Shown here: in pieces, positions 1-10,410 of the stretch
Layout of the letters: every line of letters starts with the position of its first letter
Numbering within the stretch: the first letter of the stretch is position 1
Assembly (NCBI RefSeq): GCF_913055165.1
Contig: NZ_CAJXJS010000024.1
Coordinates: forward strand, 1-50,091
DNA length: 50,091 bases
Direction of reading: 5' to 3'
Source of the DNA: an uncultured Devosia sp.
GTDB taxonomy: Bacteria; Pseudomonadota; Alphaproteobacteria; Rhizobiales; Devosiaceae
The notes under the pieces: model-generated
What the model was told of the DNA's origin: nothing
The model's input: the letters and a program-made list of their open reading frames with translations, nothing else
The model's database searches: none
Made by a program: the position numbers and the translations under genes

Positions 1-2403
1 ATCGAGGCGGGCCTGAAATGCGTGCAGGGCAAGGCGCTGGTCAATTCCATCTCGCTCAAGGAAGGCGAAGAGGCGTTCATCCATCACGCGCGGCTGGTGA
101 AGGCTTATGGCGCAGCCGTCGTCGTTATGGCGTTTGATGAAACCGGACAGGCGGACACCAAGGCGCGCAAGGTCGAAATTTGTGCGCGGGCGTACAAAAT
201 CCTGACCGAGGTGGTCGGCCTGCCGCCCGAAGACATCATCTTCGACCCCAATGTGTTCGCTGTCGCAACCGGCATCGAGGAGCACAATAATTACGGCGTC
301 GACTTCATCGAGGCGACCAGGGAAATCACCGACACCCTGCCGCATGTGCATATTTCGGGCGGTATCTCGAACCTGTCGTTCTCGTTCCGCGGCAATGAGC
401 CGGTACGCGAGGCGATGCACGCCGTATTCCTCTACTATGCCATCCAGAACGGCATGGACATGGGTATCGTCAATGCCGGCCAGTTGGCGGTCTATGAAAC
501 CATCGACAAGGAATTGCGCGACGCCTGCGAGGACGTGATCCTTAACCGGCGCGCGGACTCCACGGACCGCATGCTGGAGCTTGCCGAGCGGTACAAGGGA
601 CAAGGCGGCGGAGCCGGCAAGGCCAAGGACTTGAGCTGGCGCGAACTGCCTGTGGCCGACCGCATTACCCATGCGCTGGTCAACGGGATTACCGAATATG
701 TCGAGGCTGATACCGAGGAAGCCCGGCAAAGTTTCGAGCGGCCGCTGCACGTGATAGAAGGCCCGCTGATGGCCGGCATGAATGTGGTGGGCGATCTGTT
801 TGGCTCGGGCAAGATGTTCCTGCCGCAGGTGGTGAAATCGGCCCGCGTGATGAAGCAGGCCGTGGCCTATCTCATGCCGTTCATGGAAGCTGAAAAGGAC
901 GCCAATGGCGATGCTGCCGGGCGCAAGAGCGCGGGCAAGGTGCTGATGGCGACCGTAAAAGGCGACGTGCACGATATCGGCAAGAACATCGTCGGCGTGG
1001 TCCTGTCCTGCAACAATTACGAGATCATTGACCTGGGCGTCATGGTGCCCAGCCAGAAGATCCTGGAGACGGCGCGAGCGGAAAAGGTCGATATCATCGG
1101 CCTGTCCGGCCTAATCACCCCGTCGCTTGATGAAATGGTGCATGTGGCGGCCGAAATGGAGCGGGAGGGCTTCGACATCCCGTTGCTGATCGGCGGGGCA
1201 ACGACCAGCCGCGTGCACACGGCGGTCAAAATTCATCCGCGCTATGCGCGGGGCCAAGCCGTGCATGTGAACGACGCCAGCCGCGCGGTGGGCGTGGTTT
1301 CGAACCTGCTCTCTGACGAAACCAAGGTTTCGTTCATCGAACAGGTCCGGGCCGAATATGCCAAGGCCGCAGCGGCGCATGAGCGGGCCGAGTCCGAAAA
1401 GCGGCGCTTGCCGCTGGAAGCGGCTCGCGGCAACGCGTTCACGCCCGACTGGGCGGGGTACACGCCCCCTGCCCCCAGCTTCCTGGGCACACGCAGCTTC
1501 ACCGATTTCGACCTGGCGGAAATCGCCCGATATATCGATTGGACGCCCTTCTTCCAGACTTGGGAATTGAAAGGTCGCTATCCGGCCATTCTCGAAGACG
1601 AAAAGCAGGGCGAGGCCGCCCGCGCGCTGTGGGCCGATGCCCAGAAGATGCTGGGGCAGATCATCGAAGAGCAGTGGTTCAAGCCCAAGGCCGTCATCGG
1701 CTTCTGGCCAGCCAATGCGGTGGGCGATGATATTCGTCTGTTCGTCGACGAGGGGCGCCAGGAGGAACTCGCCACATTCTTCACCTTGCGCCAGCAGCTT
1801 TCCAAGCGCGATGGCAAGCCCAATATGGCGCTTTCCGACTTCGTGGCGCCTTTGGCGACCGGCAAGCCGGATTACCTCGGTGGTTTCGTGGTCACGGCCG
1901 GCCTTGAAGAGGTAGCGATTGCCGAGCGCTATGAGCGCGCCAATGACGACTATTCCTCCATTCTCGTGAAGGCCCTGGCCGACCGGTTTGCCGAGGCCAT
2001 GGCCGAATATATGCATGAGCGGGTGCGCAAGGAATATTGGGGCTATGCGCCCGATGAAGCGCTGTCACCCGACGAACTGGTCGGCGAGCCCTATCAGGGC
2101 ATCCGCCCGGCGCCCGGCTATCCGGCCCAGCCCGATCACACGGAAAAGACCACCCTGTTCCGCCTGCTCGACGCAGAGAACAGCGTCGGTGTATCGCTGA
2201 CCGAGAGCTATGCCATGTGGCCCGGCTCATCGGTATCAGGCATCTACATTGCCCATCCGGAAGCCTACTATTTCGGCGTGGCGAAAGTGGAGCGCGATCA
2301 GGTGATCGACTATGCGCAGCGCAAGGACATGGATGTCGAAGAGGTTGAGCGCTGGCTGGCGCCAATATTGAACTATATGCCTGGCAAGGTGGCGGCGGAG
2401 TAA
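1..2403 (+). CDS. metH: Methionine synthase (B12-dependent), 5'-truncated by window edge
   Basis: Cobalamin-dependent methionine synthase transfers a methyl group from 5-methyltetrahydrofolate to homocysteine in the cytoplasm. The reading frame is already open at base 1, so the N-terminal part lies outside the window; 800 residues are visible. They cover the end of the pterin-binding domain (to about residue 150), the cobalamin cap, the B12-binding domain with the cobalt-ligand motif D-V-H-D-I-G (residues 322-327, His324), and the AdoMet activation domain with R-P-A-P-G-Y-P at about 702. The GTG at base 22 is an internal codon, not a start. The stop is intact. The homocysteine-binding domain cannot be assessed from here. 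Confidence 0.97.
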   Translation: MEAGLKCVQGKALVNSISLKEGEEAFIHHARLVKAYGAAVVVMAFDETGQADTKARKVEICARAYKILTEVVGLPPEDIIFDPNVFAVATGIEEHNNYGVDFIEATREITDTLPHVHISGGISNLSFSFRGNEPVREAMHAVFLYYAIQNGMDMGIVNAGQLAVYETIDKELRDACEDVILNRRADSTDRMLELAERYKGQGGGAGKAKDLSWRELPVADRITHALVNGITEYVEADTEEARQSFERPLHVIEGPLMAGMNVVGDLFGSGKMFLPQVVKSARVMKQAVAYLMPFMEAEKDANGDAAGRKSAGKVLMATVKGDVHDIGKNIVGVVLSCNNYEIIDLGVMVPSQKILETARAEKVDIIGLSGLITPSLDEMVHVAAEMEREGFDIPLLIGGATTSRVHTAVKIHPRYARGQAVHVNDASRAVGVVSNLLSDETKVSFIEQVRAEYAKAAAAHERAESEKRRLPLEAARGNAFTPDWAGYTPPAPSFLGTRSFTDFDLAEIARYIDWTPFFQTWELKGRYPAILEDEKQGEAARALWADAQKMLGQIIEEQWFKPKAVIGFWPANAVGDDIRLFVDEGRQEELATFFTLRQQLSKRDGKPNMALSDFVAPLATGKPDYLGGFVVTAGLEEVAIAERYERANDDYSSILVKALADRFAEAMAEYMHERVRKEYWGYAPDEALSPDELVGEPYQGIRPAPGYPAQPDHTEKTTLFRLLDAENSVGVSLTESYAMWPGSSVSGIYIAHPEAYYFGVAKVERDQVIDYAQRKDMDVEEVERWLAPILNYMPGKVAAE

Positions 2404-2760
2404 TTGGTAACGGGCATGTCACGGATTGACCCCATACCTGTCACGTTGATCTCGGATCCACGAACGCTGGTGCCGCTCGATGGCGACACTGTGCTGATCC
2501 GGCTGCCGGCAAATTCTGGGCATGGACATGCGGACGGCGATGTCTGCGTCGCCTGCTCCGGCATTACCGATGTGCGGGCGCTGCTCTACAACCTGCTCGA
2601 AGAGTACCGGCGCAATATGCGCCCCGCGTTTTCGCGGGTGGTGGTGGATGCCAGCGCGGTGGCGGACAAGGGACAGGTTGTTGCGGCACTCACCGGCAAA
2701 TTGCCGGCGCAGGCGCTGCGGGACCATACAGTGGCACGGATGTTCGTGCTGGTGGGGTGA
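2404..2760 (+). CDS. Stand-alone CobW/COG0523-like fragment
   Basis: A 118-residue frame begins at a TTG directly after the metH stop; an ATG at 2416 is the alternative start. Neither has an ideal ribosome site. From about residue 46 the protein looks like the middle of a CobW/COG0523 GTPase: a G-D-V-C-V-A-C-S segment where CobW has its C-x-C-C metal motif, a 'LLYNLLEEYRR' helix, 'FSRVVVDASAVAD' where CobW has 'F-x-R-V-V-I-E-T-T-G-L-A-D', and 'RDHTVARMF' before the end. It has no P-loop, no visible GTP-specificity motif and no C-terminal domain. It could be a small metal- or partner-binding protein, or a decayed remnant. The coupling to metH suggests a tie to cobalamin or metal supply, which is inference. 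Confidence 0.6.
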   Translation: MVTGMSRIDPIPVTLISDPRTLVPLDGDTVLIRLPANSGHGHADGDVCVACSGITDVRALLYNLLEEYRRNMRPAFSRVVVDASAVADKGQVVAALTGKLPAQALRDHTVARMFVLVG

Positions 2761-2805
2761 GCCATCTTCCCCCTTGCCAGCGGAGAGGGAGTAAGGTGCA
2801 GCCCA

Positions 2806-2858
2806 AGCCCCCTCACCCGGCGCTGCGCGCCGACCTCCCCCTAAAGGAGAGGTGAGAA
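2806..2858. repeat. Palindromic intergenic repeat of rhizobial type
   Basis: The segment has the form 'CCTCACCCGGCGC..GCGCCGACCTCCCC..GGAGAGGTGA', with a GGCGC/GCGCC inner pair and a CCTC(C)/GAGG outer pair. This is the look of short dispersed palindromic elements common between genes in Rhizobiales. A related GGGGGAAG/CTCTCC-type stretch lies just left at about 2766-2795. The repeat overlaps the 3' end of the DUF1643 gene. No second copy was found by eye in the window. Confidence 0.5.
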
Positions 2859-3395
2859 GGGCACGAGCGGCGTGTCTGCCCGGAGATAGAGCGGATGCTT
2901 GGGCGAGCCGTCGGCATTGGTGCCGAAACACCAGAGTTCAACGCCGTCGCTGATCAGAGCCGCCACAATCTCCCGTCCGGCTGGGGCCAGTGCCCTATTG
3001 AGCTTGCCATGGCAGAGGACGACGCGCCCGGCACCGCCGGCAGCTTCCCGGATGATGGGCAGATTTGCTGGTGAGACCGCTTCGACGCCTGGCTGCACCA
3101 GCATTTTGGGATCGGTCGCGCGATAGTCGCCGATATTGCATTTGACCATGCCGGAAAAGCCTTCGCGGCGGGCAAAGTTCCACTCGCGGGCGCAGGTGGG
3201 GTCGTCCACGGTCGCATCCGCCGTGGACGGGTTCATGCCGATAAAGACGATGTAGGTCTCGGGGAATGTCTCCCCCAGCCAACGGCGCATGCGCTGGCGA
3301 TAGCGGCCGTCCGCGCTCATCAGGGCGTCGCCGCGCACGCCTTCGCCCAGGCGAAGGCGCACCTTGCCGCCGGGATCATGCGCCAGATCATTCAT
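2841..3395 (-). CDS. DUF1643 family protein
   Basis: This 184-residue protein belongs to the DUF1643 family, recognised by the '[11 protein letters not shown]' segment at about residues 49-59, then '[16 protein letters not shown]' and '[10 protein letters not shown]'. The biochemical function is unknown. The ATG at 3395 overlaps the folD stop as ATGA, so the gene is probably co-transcribed with folD and translationally coupled to it. The last codons and the TAG stop lie inside the palindromic repeat at 2806-2858, so the C-terminus appears to have been set by that element. Longer upstream starts would run into folD in another frame and are not used. Confidence 0.8.
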   Translation of the reverse strand: MNDLAHDPGGKVRLRLGEGVRGDALMSADGRYRQRMRRWLGETFPETYIVFIGMNPSTADATVDDPTCAREWNFARREGFSGMVKCNIGDYRATDPKMLVQPGVEAVSPANLPIIREAAGGAGRVVLCHGKLNRALAPAGREIVAALISDGVELWCFGTNADGSPKHPLYLRADTPLVPFSPLL

Positions 3396-4294
3396 GCCGT
3401 GAGATCGCTCGGCGGGGTGAGGCCATTCATCAGCGAAGCAGTGGTGATGGTGTTGGCCAACAGGCAGGCAATAGTCATGGGGCCGACGCCACCCGGTACC
3501 GGGGTGATGGCGGAAGCGACCTGAGCGGCTGCATCTGTGTCCACGTCGCCGACGAGGCGGGTCTTGCCCTCGCCCTTTTCCGGGGCGGGCACCCGATTGA
3601 TGCCGACATCGATGACCACCGCACCCGGCTTGATCCAGTCGCCCTTGATCATCTGGGGGCGGCCGACAGCGGCCACGACGATGTCGGCCTGGCGTACCAC
3701 ATCGGCCAGGTCCTTTGTGCGCGAGTGCGCCACCGTAACGGTGCAATTGTCGCGCAGCAGCAACTGCGCCATGGGCTTGCCGACGAGATTGGAGCGGCCA
3801 ATGATGACGGCACTCTTGCCTTCAAGCGAACCAAGCTCGTCGCGCAGCAGCATGAGGCAGCCCAGTGGCGTGCAGGATACCGGGCCGGGCAGGCCAATCT
3901 GCACCTTGCCGACATTGGCGGGGGTGAAGCAGTCGACATCCTTGGCCGGATCGATGGCTTCGATGACCTTGTTGGGGTCGATGTGCTTGGACACCGGCAT
4001 CTGCACCAGGATGCCGTGAACGGCGGGGTCGGCATTGAGTTGTTGGATCAGGGCGAGCAGGTCTGCTTCAGGGGTATCGGCGGGCAATTCGTGCTTGAAC
4101 GAATTCATGCCCACTTCAGCGGTCTGCTTGGCCTTGGAGGAGACATAGACCTGGCTGGCCGGGTCCTCGCCAACGATCACCACTGCCAGACCCGGGGTGA
4201 TGCCGTGTTCGGCCTTGAGGCGGGCGACATGGCCGGCAATGCGGCCACGCAGATCTTCGGCAAAGCGTTTTCCGTCGATGATTTTTGCGGTCAT
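3392..4294 (-). CDS. folD: Bifunctional methylenetetrahydrofolate dehydrogenase/cyclohydrolase
   Basis: FolD interconverts 5,10-methylene-THF and 10-formyl-THF, feeding purine synthesis and formylmethionine. The 300-residue length is normal. Start ATG at 4294 begins '[16 protein letters not shown]'. Seen motifs are the family signature '[13 protein letters not shown]' with the catalytic Lys near residue 55, '[14 protein letters not shown]' of the NADP-binding half, and 'PGGVGPMT' near the C-terminus. It is divergent from the secreted protein at 4369 and first in a two-gene unit with the DUF1643 gene. Its closeness to metH groups one-carbon genes, although they lie on opposite strands. Confidence 0.97.
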   Translation of the reverse strand: MTAKIIDGKRFAEDLRGRIAGHVARLKAEHGITPGLAVVIVGEDPASQVYVSSKAKQTAEVGMNSFKHELPADTPEADLLALIQQLNADPAVHGILVQMPVSKHIDPNKVIEAIDPAKDVDCFTPANVGKVQIGLPGPVSCTPLGCLMLLRDELGSLEGKSAVIIGRSNLVGKPMAQLLLRDNCTVTVAHSRTKDLADVVRQADIVVAAVGRPQMIKGDWIKPGAVVIDVGINRVPAPEKGEGKTRLVGDVDTDAAAQVASAITPVPGGVGPMTIACLLANTITTASLMNGLTPPSDLTA

Positions 4295-4368
4295 TTCGGC
4301 CTCGATCTGCTTTAGTGCCAAGGGCGGGTGGAGGACCCGCTTTTGCGCTTCGACATAAGGGATGAGGA

Positions 4369-4977
4369 ATGATCCGTCCATTGCTTTGGCTGCCAATTCT
4401 GGCGCTTTCGGCCACCGCTGCACTTGCACAGGACGCCTCGCTGGAGAAGCAGGCCAGGAAGCTGCATAAGCTGGCGGGGGGCGATGCCTGCGAGGGGAGC
4501 GGATATGTGCCTGAGAACGACTATGAGAGCTGGACGTTCAGCTATCTACCCAGTTGGAGTTCGGGCGAGGAAAGCGATCGTGCCGAGGTCACGCTAGTGC
4601 GGCTGTTCTGCTATTCCGGCGCTTACAACGAGAGCCACGCCTATTACCTGCTCAGGGAGTATGACGGGTTGCAGCCGCTGGGCTTTGCCGAGCCGGCCTT
4701 CGACGTGAAATATGAGAATGACGACTATAACGGGGCCGTCGAAGCCATCACGGTGGTTGGGATGACGTCCCGGAACCTGCTGGTGAACTCCTATTTTGAT
4801 CCGGACACCCTGACCATCGAGTCGTTTTCGAAGTGGCGCGGGCTGGGCGATGCCAGTTCCGCGGGGACATGGGTGTTCCGCGATGGAGCGTTCTCGCTGG
4901 TCCATTTCACCGTCGATGCCAGCTATGACGGCGAAATGGACGGCGAGGTACTGGTCAATTACCAGACGGAGCAGTGA
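4369..4977 (+). CDS. Predicted exported protein, DUF1176-like
   Basis: This is a 202-residue protein with a clear Sec signal peptide ('[20 protein letters not shown]', cleavage likely after residue 20). The mature part is acidic and aromatic, with two cysteines ('GDACEGSG' and '[13 protein letters not shown]'). The C-terminal '[26 protein letters not shown]' resembles the end of DUF1176 proteins ('...K-G-R-G-L-G-D-C-G-...-W-V-W-D-G...'). The function is unknown; the location is probably periplasmic. An AAGGGA site six bases before the ATG supports the start. The DUF1801 gene follows after seven bases, so the two probably form an operon. Confidence 0.7.
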   Translation: MIRPLLWLPILALSATAALAQDASLEKQARKLHKLAGGDACEGSGYVPENDYESWTFSYLPSWSSGEESDRAEVTLVRLFCYSGAYNESHAYYLLREYDGLQPLGFAEPAFDVKYENDDYNGAVEAITVVGMTSRNLLVNSYFDPDTLTIESFSKWRGLGDASSAGTWVFRDGAFSLVHFTVDASYDGEMDGEVLVNYQTEQ

Positions 4978-4984
4978 AGCGGTC

Positions 4985-5419
4985 ATGGCCGAACAGAAGA
5001 CCAAGCCACACACCGGTGATGTCGGAGAATTTCTCGCCCAGGTGGAAGATGACCGAAAGCGCGCTGACTCGCACGTGCTGGTGGAGTTGATGAGCGAAGC
5101 GACCGGGGAACCACCAGTGTTGTGGGGGACCATGGTGGGTTTCGGGCAATATCACTACCGCTATCCCACCGGGCATGAGGGCGATGCGTTTCTCGTGGGC
5201 TTTGCGCCTCGCAAGGCCGAGTTCAGCATCTATCTGATGGGCACATACTTTCCCGAAGAGAATGAAAGGCGCGAGGCGCTGCTGGCCAGGCTCGGCAAGC
5301 ACCGCATGGGCAAGGCCTGTCTTTACGTCAAGCGCCTGGGCGACATCGATCTCGACGTGCTGCGCGAGCTGGTCGATATCTCGGTGCACAAGCTGCGGAC
5401 CACCTATCCGAACAAGTGA
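4985..5419 (+). CDS. DUF1801 domain protein
   Basis: This 144-residue soluble protein of the DUF1801 (YdhG-like) fold has the family's 'P-V-L-W-G-T-M-V-G-F-G-Q-Y-H-Y' core near residues 40-55 and a C-terminal 'KACLYVKRLGDIDLDVLRELV' stretch. The biochemical role is not established. The ATG lies seven bases after the preceding stop, and a strong hairpin follows directly, so it closes the two-gene unit. Confidence 0.8.
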   Translation: MAEQKTKPHTGDVGEFLAQVEDDRKRADSHVLVELMSEATGEPPVLWGTMVGFGQYHYRYPTGHEGDAFLVGFAPRKAEFSIYLMGTYFPEENERREALLARLGKHRMGKACLYVKRLGDIDLDVLRELVDISVHKLRTTYPNK

Positions 5420-5450
5420 AGGCCGCCACGGCATCTCTGCCGGGCGGCCT
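5420..5450 (+). terminator. Hairpin terminator after DUF1801 gene
   Basis: Arms AGGCCGCC-A-CGGCA and TGCCG-G-GCGGCCT pair around a TCTC loop, starting at the base after the stop codon. No T run follows, so termination may be incomplete or Rho-assisted. Confidence 0.6.
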
Positions 5451-5632
5451 CTAGGGGATGCGACCCACCGCGCTGTTGAGGGCTTGGGGGACAAGCGGCA
5501 AATCGCTCCCGCTCATCGGTTGCATGGGTCGTTTGCTGTGCCGATGAACTACAGCGCAAGATGGTGCGCAATTGCGGCGAGAAAAGAGCCGGTCACCGAA
5601 GTGTGAAAGATGCGATGCAAACGGCACCCGCG

Positions 5633-5661
5633 TTGAGAAGCCGTCATGCGGCCTCTATATT
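5633..5661 (+). promoter_or_regulatory. Candidate promoter for amn
   Basis: TTGAGA (5633-5638) and TATATT (5656-5661) are separated by 17 bases, about 65 bases before the amn start. It sits in the 276-base non-coding stretch 5451-5726, where no gene or further structure was seen. Confidence 0.45.
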
Positions 5662-5726
5662 GAGCGGTCAACGCAGTACGATTCCAGTTTCGCCGCCCGA
5701 TCCGCGGGCCGCCCCAAAGGACAGAC

Positions 5727-7202
5727 ATGACCACACTCAGCCCGCCACGCCTTGCCACACAGTCCTTTACCGATCCGGAGGCGGCCTGGGCGCATATCGC
5801 GCATATCTATCATCGCAACTGTGCCTTCATTCGCGACCACCTCGCAGGCCTGACAAAGGGCGAGGTACCTGCCGGGCGTGTGCGTGCCTGTTATCCGCAG
5901 GTGGAAGTGCGTTCCACCAGCTATTCCAAGCATGAAAGCACCCTGCCCTATGGATATCTCCATACGCCGGGCATCTATCGCACAACGGTGACAGCGCCGG
6001 ACCTGTTCAAGGGTTATCTGCAGGAGCAGTTCGCCGTCATTCTCAAGAACCATGGCGGGGCCATTGAAGTTGGCGAGTCCGATACGCCGATCCCGCTGCA
6101 TTTTGCGCTGGGCCCGCGCGATCATCTCGACGGCAAGGTACTCAACGCCATGGACGTACCGTTGCGCGATCTGTTCGACGCGCCGGATTTGGGCAATACC
6201 GACGACGAGATTGCCAATGGCACCTATGTGCCGCCGCGGGGCGGGCCCTACCCGCTCTCAGCCTTTACCGCGCCGCGAGTGGATTATTCGCTGTTCCGGC
6301 TGGCGCATTACACTGGCACCGATGCCGAGCATTTCCAGAACTTCGTGATCTTCACCAATTACCAGTTCTATATCGACGAATTCTGCCGTTTGGCAAAGGG
6401 CTGGATGGCGGAAAAACATCCGCATTACCAGCGCTTTATCGAGCCGGGCAATGTCGCGACCGACAATATGCTGACCGGTGGCGGGGTGACGGGCAATCCT
6501 CCGCCGCGCACCCCACAGATGCCGGCTTATCACCTGGTGGGCGACCGCGGCCGCGGCATCACCATGATCAATATCGGTGTGGGGCCGTCCAACGCCAAAA
6601 CCATCACCGACCATATCGCCGTTCTGCGTCCGCATGCCTGGATCATGCTGGGACATTGCGCGGGCCTTCGAAACAGCCAGGAACTGGGCGACTATGTGTT
6701 GGCGCACGCCTATGTGCGAGAGGACCATGTGCTCGATGCCGATCTGCCGCTTTCGGTGCCCATTCCGGCGCTGGCCGAGGTGCAGGTGGCGCTGGAACGG
6801 GCAGTGGAGGAAATCACCCAGACCGAGGGGCTGGAAACCAAGAAGATCATGCGCACCGGCACGGTGGCGACCTTCGACAACCGCAATTGGGAGCTTCGCG
6901 ACCAAGTGGAAATCACGCGGCGGCTCAGCCAGTCGCGCGCCGTGGCGCTGGACATGGAATCTGCCACCATTGCGGCCAATGGTTTCCGCTTCCGCGTGCC
7001 CTATGGCACGCTATTGTGCGTGTCGGATAAGCCGCTTCATGGCGAATTGAAGCTGCCCGGCATGGCCTCGGATTTTTACCGCACGCAGGTCAACCGGCAT
7101 CTGCAGATCGGGCTTCGGGCCATGGAGATTTTGCGGGACCAGCCAGCGGAACGGCTGCATTCGCGGAAACTACGCAGTTTTGCGGAGACGGCGTTTCAGT
7201 AG
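5727..7202 (+). CDS. amn: AMP nucleosidase
   Basis: AMP nucleosidase hydrolyses AMP to adenine and ribose-5-phosphate and helps set the adenylate pool. The protein is 491 residues, close to the roughly 480 of the Escherichia coli enzyme. Features are the N-terminal regulatory domain ('FTDPEAAWAHIAHIYHRN'), the phosphorylase-like catalytic half with 'MLGHCAGLRNSQELGDYVLA' near residue 308, and 'VALDMESATIAANGFRFRVP' near 410, matching the nucleoside-phosphorylase M-E-S/T purine-site motif. It appears to be monocistronic or followed by the small membrane gene 16 bases on. Confidence 0.95.
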   Translation: MTTLSPPRLATQSFTDPEAAWAHIAHIYHRNCAFIRDHLAGLTKGEVPAGRVRACYPQVEVRSTSYSKHESTLPYGYLHTPGIYRTTVTAPDLFKGYLQEQFAVILKNHGGAIEVGESDTPIPLHFALGPRDHLDGKVLNAMDVPLRDLFDAPDLGNTDDEIANGTYVPPRGGPYPLSAFTAPRVDYSLFRLAHYTGTDAEHFQNFVIFTNYQFYIDEFCRLAKGWMAEKHPHYQRFIEPGNVATDNMLTGGGVTGNPPPRTPQMPAYHLVGDRGRGITMINIGVGPSNAKTITDHIAVLRPHAWIMLGHCAGLRNSQELGDYVLAHAYVREDHVLDADLPLSVPIPALAEVQVALERAVEEITQTEGLETKKIMRTGTVATFDNRNWELRDQVEITRRLSQSRAVALDMESATIAANGFRFRVPYGTLLCVSDKPLHGELKLPGMASDFYRTQVNRHLQIGLRAMEILRDQPAERLHSRKLRSFAETAFQ

Positions 7203-7218
7203 GCCTCTGGGTGACAGA

Positions 7219-7479
7219 ATGCGAGCGGTTCTACTTTCTATCTTCTTCGTTCTGATCGCGATATCCGTCTGCTTGTTTTCCTATGGCCTGCTGCGTATCG
7301 CGCTGCAGTCACGGAAAGACAGATCAATTGACCGACCCTCGCGGGCACATGACTATATGGCAGGGATCGGGACACCCGCATATTTGCCCTACTACAAGAT
7401 TTGCGCGGTGGGATGGCTGACCGGCATGATCGCTGTAGGGCTCGTGGGTATTGGCCATTGGGCAGGGATTCCCGAATAG
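7219..7479 (+). CDS. Small two-TM membrane protein, unknown function
   Basis: An 86-residue protein with two hydrophobic helices (about residues 4-25 and 57-78) joined by a basic loop 'RKDRSIDRPSRAHDY'. I do not recognise a family. The ATG at 7219 gives a good N-terminal membrane segment; the ribosome site before it is weak. It shares the strand of amn and ends just before a bidirectional hairpin that mainly serves eno. Confidence 0.5.
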   Translation: MRAVLLSIFFVLIAISVCLFSYGLLRIALQSRKDRSIDRPSRAHDYMAGIGTPAYLPYYKICAVGWLTGMIAVGLVGIGHWAGIPE

Positions 7480-7480
7480 A

Positions 7481-7504
7481 AAAAGCCCGGGATCGCTCCC
7501 GGGC
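7481..7504 (-). terminator. Intrinsic terminator of eno
   Basis: A perfect 8-bp stem, GCCCGGGA/TCCCGGGC (7485-7492 and 7497-7504), followed on the minus strand by five T (from 7484 down). It lies 25 bases past the eno stop. On the plus strand it could also end the small membrane gene, though there the T run is poor. Confidence 0.85.
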
Positions 7505-7529
7505 ATTTGCGTAACTTTTGGCGAACCGA

Positions 7530-8909
<1,380 letters not shown>

Positions 8910-9866
8910 CTAGACGGCCAGTTTGCCTTTGGTGATGAGCCAGGACACCGATTCCTGCACCGCTTCGAGTGAACTATAGCGCGGAGCGTATCCGAGCAGC
9001 CGGCGCCCCTTGGCGATGCTGGCATTGGGGCTACGGGCAATATGCTCCCAGGTCGCCTGAGCATTCTCGGGCGTCTGCATCGCCTTCCATTCCTCCCAGG
9101 GGTGGAAGCTCAGCGATGGCTGCTTGCCAAACCAGCGATACATGGCTTCGGCATAGTGGCGGAGGGTGATGGCGCCGGGCGAGACAGCATGGAAGGCTTC
9201 CCCTACGGACACGCTCCAATTCTCCATGGCCAGCATCAGCAGGACGGCGATGTCATCCGCGTGGATATGATGCACTGTCTCCATGCCGAAATTGGGCAAG
9301 GCCAATGTTCCGCCGCGCGCGATCGTTTCGAACGCGATATTGTCGAAGTGACCAGCGGGATTGAGTGGCGACCACCCCTGCCCCACGATGTGGCCGGGAT
9401 GCAGAATGGTGACCGGGAAGCCGTCACGCCGCGCCAGACCGAGCAGATAGTCTTCTATGGCGGCCTTCTGCAGGCCGTATTCGCCGAAGGGCCTCTTGGT
9501 GACGTCCTCGGGCGCCGGCACGACCTCGGAAAAGCCATGCGTCCAGATTGTGCCGATATGGAGGAAGTGGCGGACCTTGCCGATCAGGGCCTCTGCCAGT
9601 TGGCGGGCGCTGTCGAGGGTGAAGCAGATATTGTCGATGACAATGTCGGGATTGAGATCGGCGATCGCCCGGCCGAAGTCTCCGCTGGCCTCGGCGGCCG
9701 CGCGGTCGATCCGCACGCGCGTTACATGCTCCCAGGCCGTGTTCGGAAGATAGGGCTCGGAGGTGCCACGTGTCACTGCGACGACATCATGGCCAGCCCG
9801 GACGAGGCGCGGAACGAGATAGGTGCCGATATGACCCGTGGCCCCGATAACGACAATGCGTGCCAT
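8910..9866 (-). CDS. NAD(P)-dependent epimerase/reductase-like protein (extended SDR)
   Basis: This is a 318-residue Rossmann protein. The N-terminal 'IVVIGATGHIGTYLVPRL' is a G-x-T-G-x-x-G dinucleotide motif typical of extended or atypical SDRs. 'PFGEYGLQKAAIEDYLL' near residue 128 gives the Y-x-x-x-K catalytic pair, and 'VTILHPGHIVGQGWSPLNPAGH' follows the usual R/H-P-x-x-x-x-G-P position. The substrate cannot be told from sequence. It is divergent from the VOC gene, with 91 bases between starts. Confidence 0.8.
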   Translation of the reverse strand: MARIVVIGATGHIGTYLVPRLVRAGHDVVAVTRGTSEPYLPNTAWEHVTRVRIDRAAAEASGDFGRAIADLNPDIVIDNICFTLDSARQLAEALIGKVRHFLHIGTIWTHGFSEVVPAPEDVTKRPFGEYGLQKAAIEDYLLGLARRDGFPVTILHPGHIVGQGWSPLNPAGHFDNIAFETIARGGTLALPNFGMETVHHIHADDIAVLLMLAMENWSVSVGEAFHAVSPGAITLRHYAEAMYRWFGKQPSLSFHPWEEWKAMQTPENAQATWEHIARSPNASIAKGRRLLGYAPRYSSLEAVQESVSWLITKGKLAV

Positions 9867-9900
9867 GATTGATCCCCTCCCGTCTGGTCCGAATGCCTTC

Positions 9901-9914
9901 CATGTCCTAACATG
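9901..9914. promoter_or_regulatory. Palindrome in the epimerase/VOC divergent region
   Basis: CATGT-CCTA-ACATG is a perfect inverted repeat between two divergent starts, followed by a further GGCATG at 9919-9924. It could be an operator; no regulator for it is obvious in the window. Confidence 0.25.
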
Positions 9915-9957
9915 TCAGGGCATGCTGTCCAGCTTGCAGATTCCGGAGGAGACCGAC

Positions 9958-10389
9958 GTGACAAGCCCGCTCATCAAGCAGGTGGCCCATACCTGCATTT
10001 TCGCCCGCGACCTCGACGCCGTGGAAGCCTTCTATCGCGACGTGCTGGGAGTGGCGCCAAAATTCGATTTCAAGCGCGGAGAGGACCGCATCGGCTTCTA
10101 TCTCGATTTCGGCAACCGCACCTTCGTCGAAGTGTTCCGCAAAGGCGAGAGCCGCTTCGAAGACACCAACCAGATCAATCACATCTGCTTCGAGACCGAC
10201 GATATCGACGGCTTCATGGCCAATGCGAAGGCCAAGGGTGTGTCGGTGACAGACAAGAAACTGGGTGTCGACCACACCTGGCAATGCTGGCTGGCCGACC
10301 CGAGCGGGGTCAAGATTGAGATCTTTCAGTATACGCCCGAGAGCATGCAATTCGGGCCCGACGGCGTGGTCTGCCAGGTGGATTGGTGA
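9958..10389 (+). CDS. VOC-superfamily (glyoxalase/dioxygenase-fold) protein
   Basis: This 143-residue single-module vicinal oxygen chelate protein shows 'HTCIFARDLDAVEAFYRDVLG' at the N-terminus (metal His), 'INHICFETDDIDGFMANAKAKG' in the middle (second His) and 'SGVKIEIFQYTPES' with the C-terminal Glu ligand. This is a complete metal triad, but the reaction is not predictable. Start choice: GTG at 9958 has GGAGGA seven bases upstream; the in-frame ATG at 9922 has no ribosome site. It converges on the TetR gene with 21 bases between. Confidence 0.8.
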   Translation: MTSPLIKQVAHTCIFARDLDAVEAFYRDVLGVAPKFDFKRGEDRIGFYLDFGNRTFVEVFRKGESRFEDTNQINHICFETDDIDGFMANAKAKGVSVTDKKLGVDHTWQCWLADPSGVKIEIFQYTPESMQFGPDGVVCQVDW

Positions 10390-10410
10390 GCCGGTCTTCG
10401 TCGGCACTCG

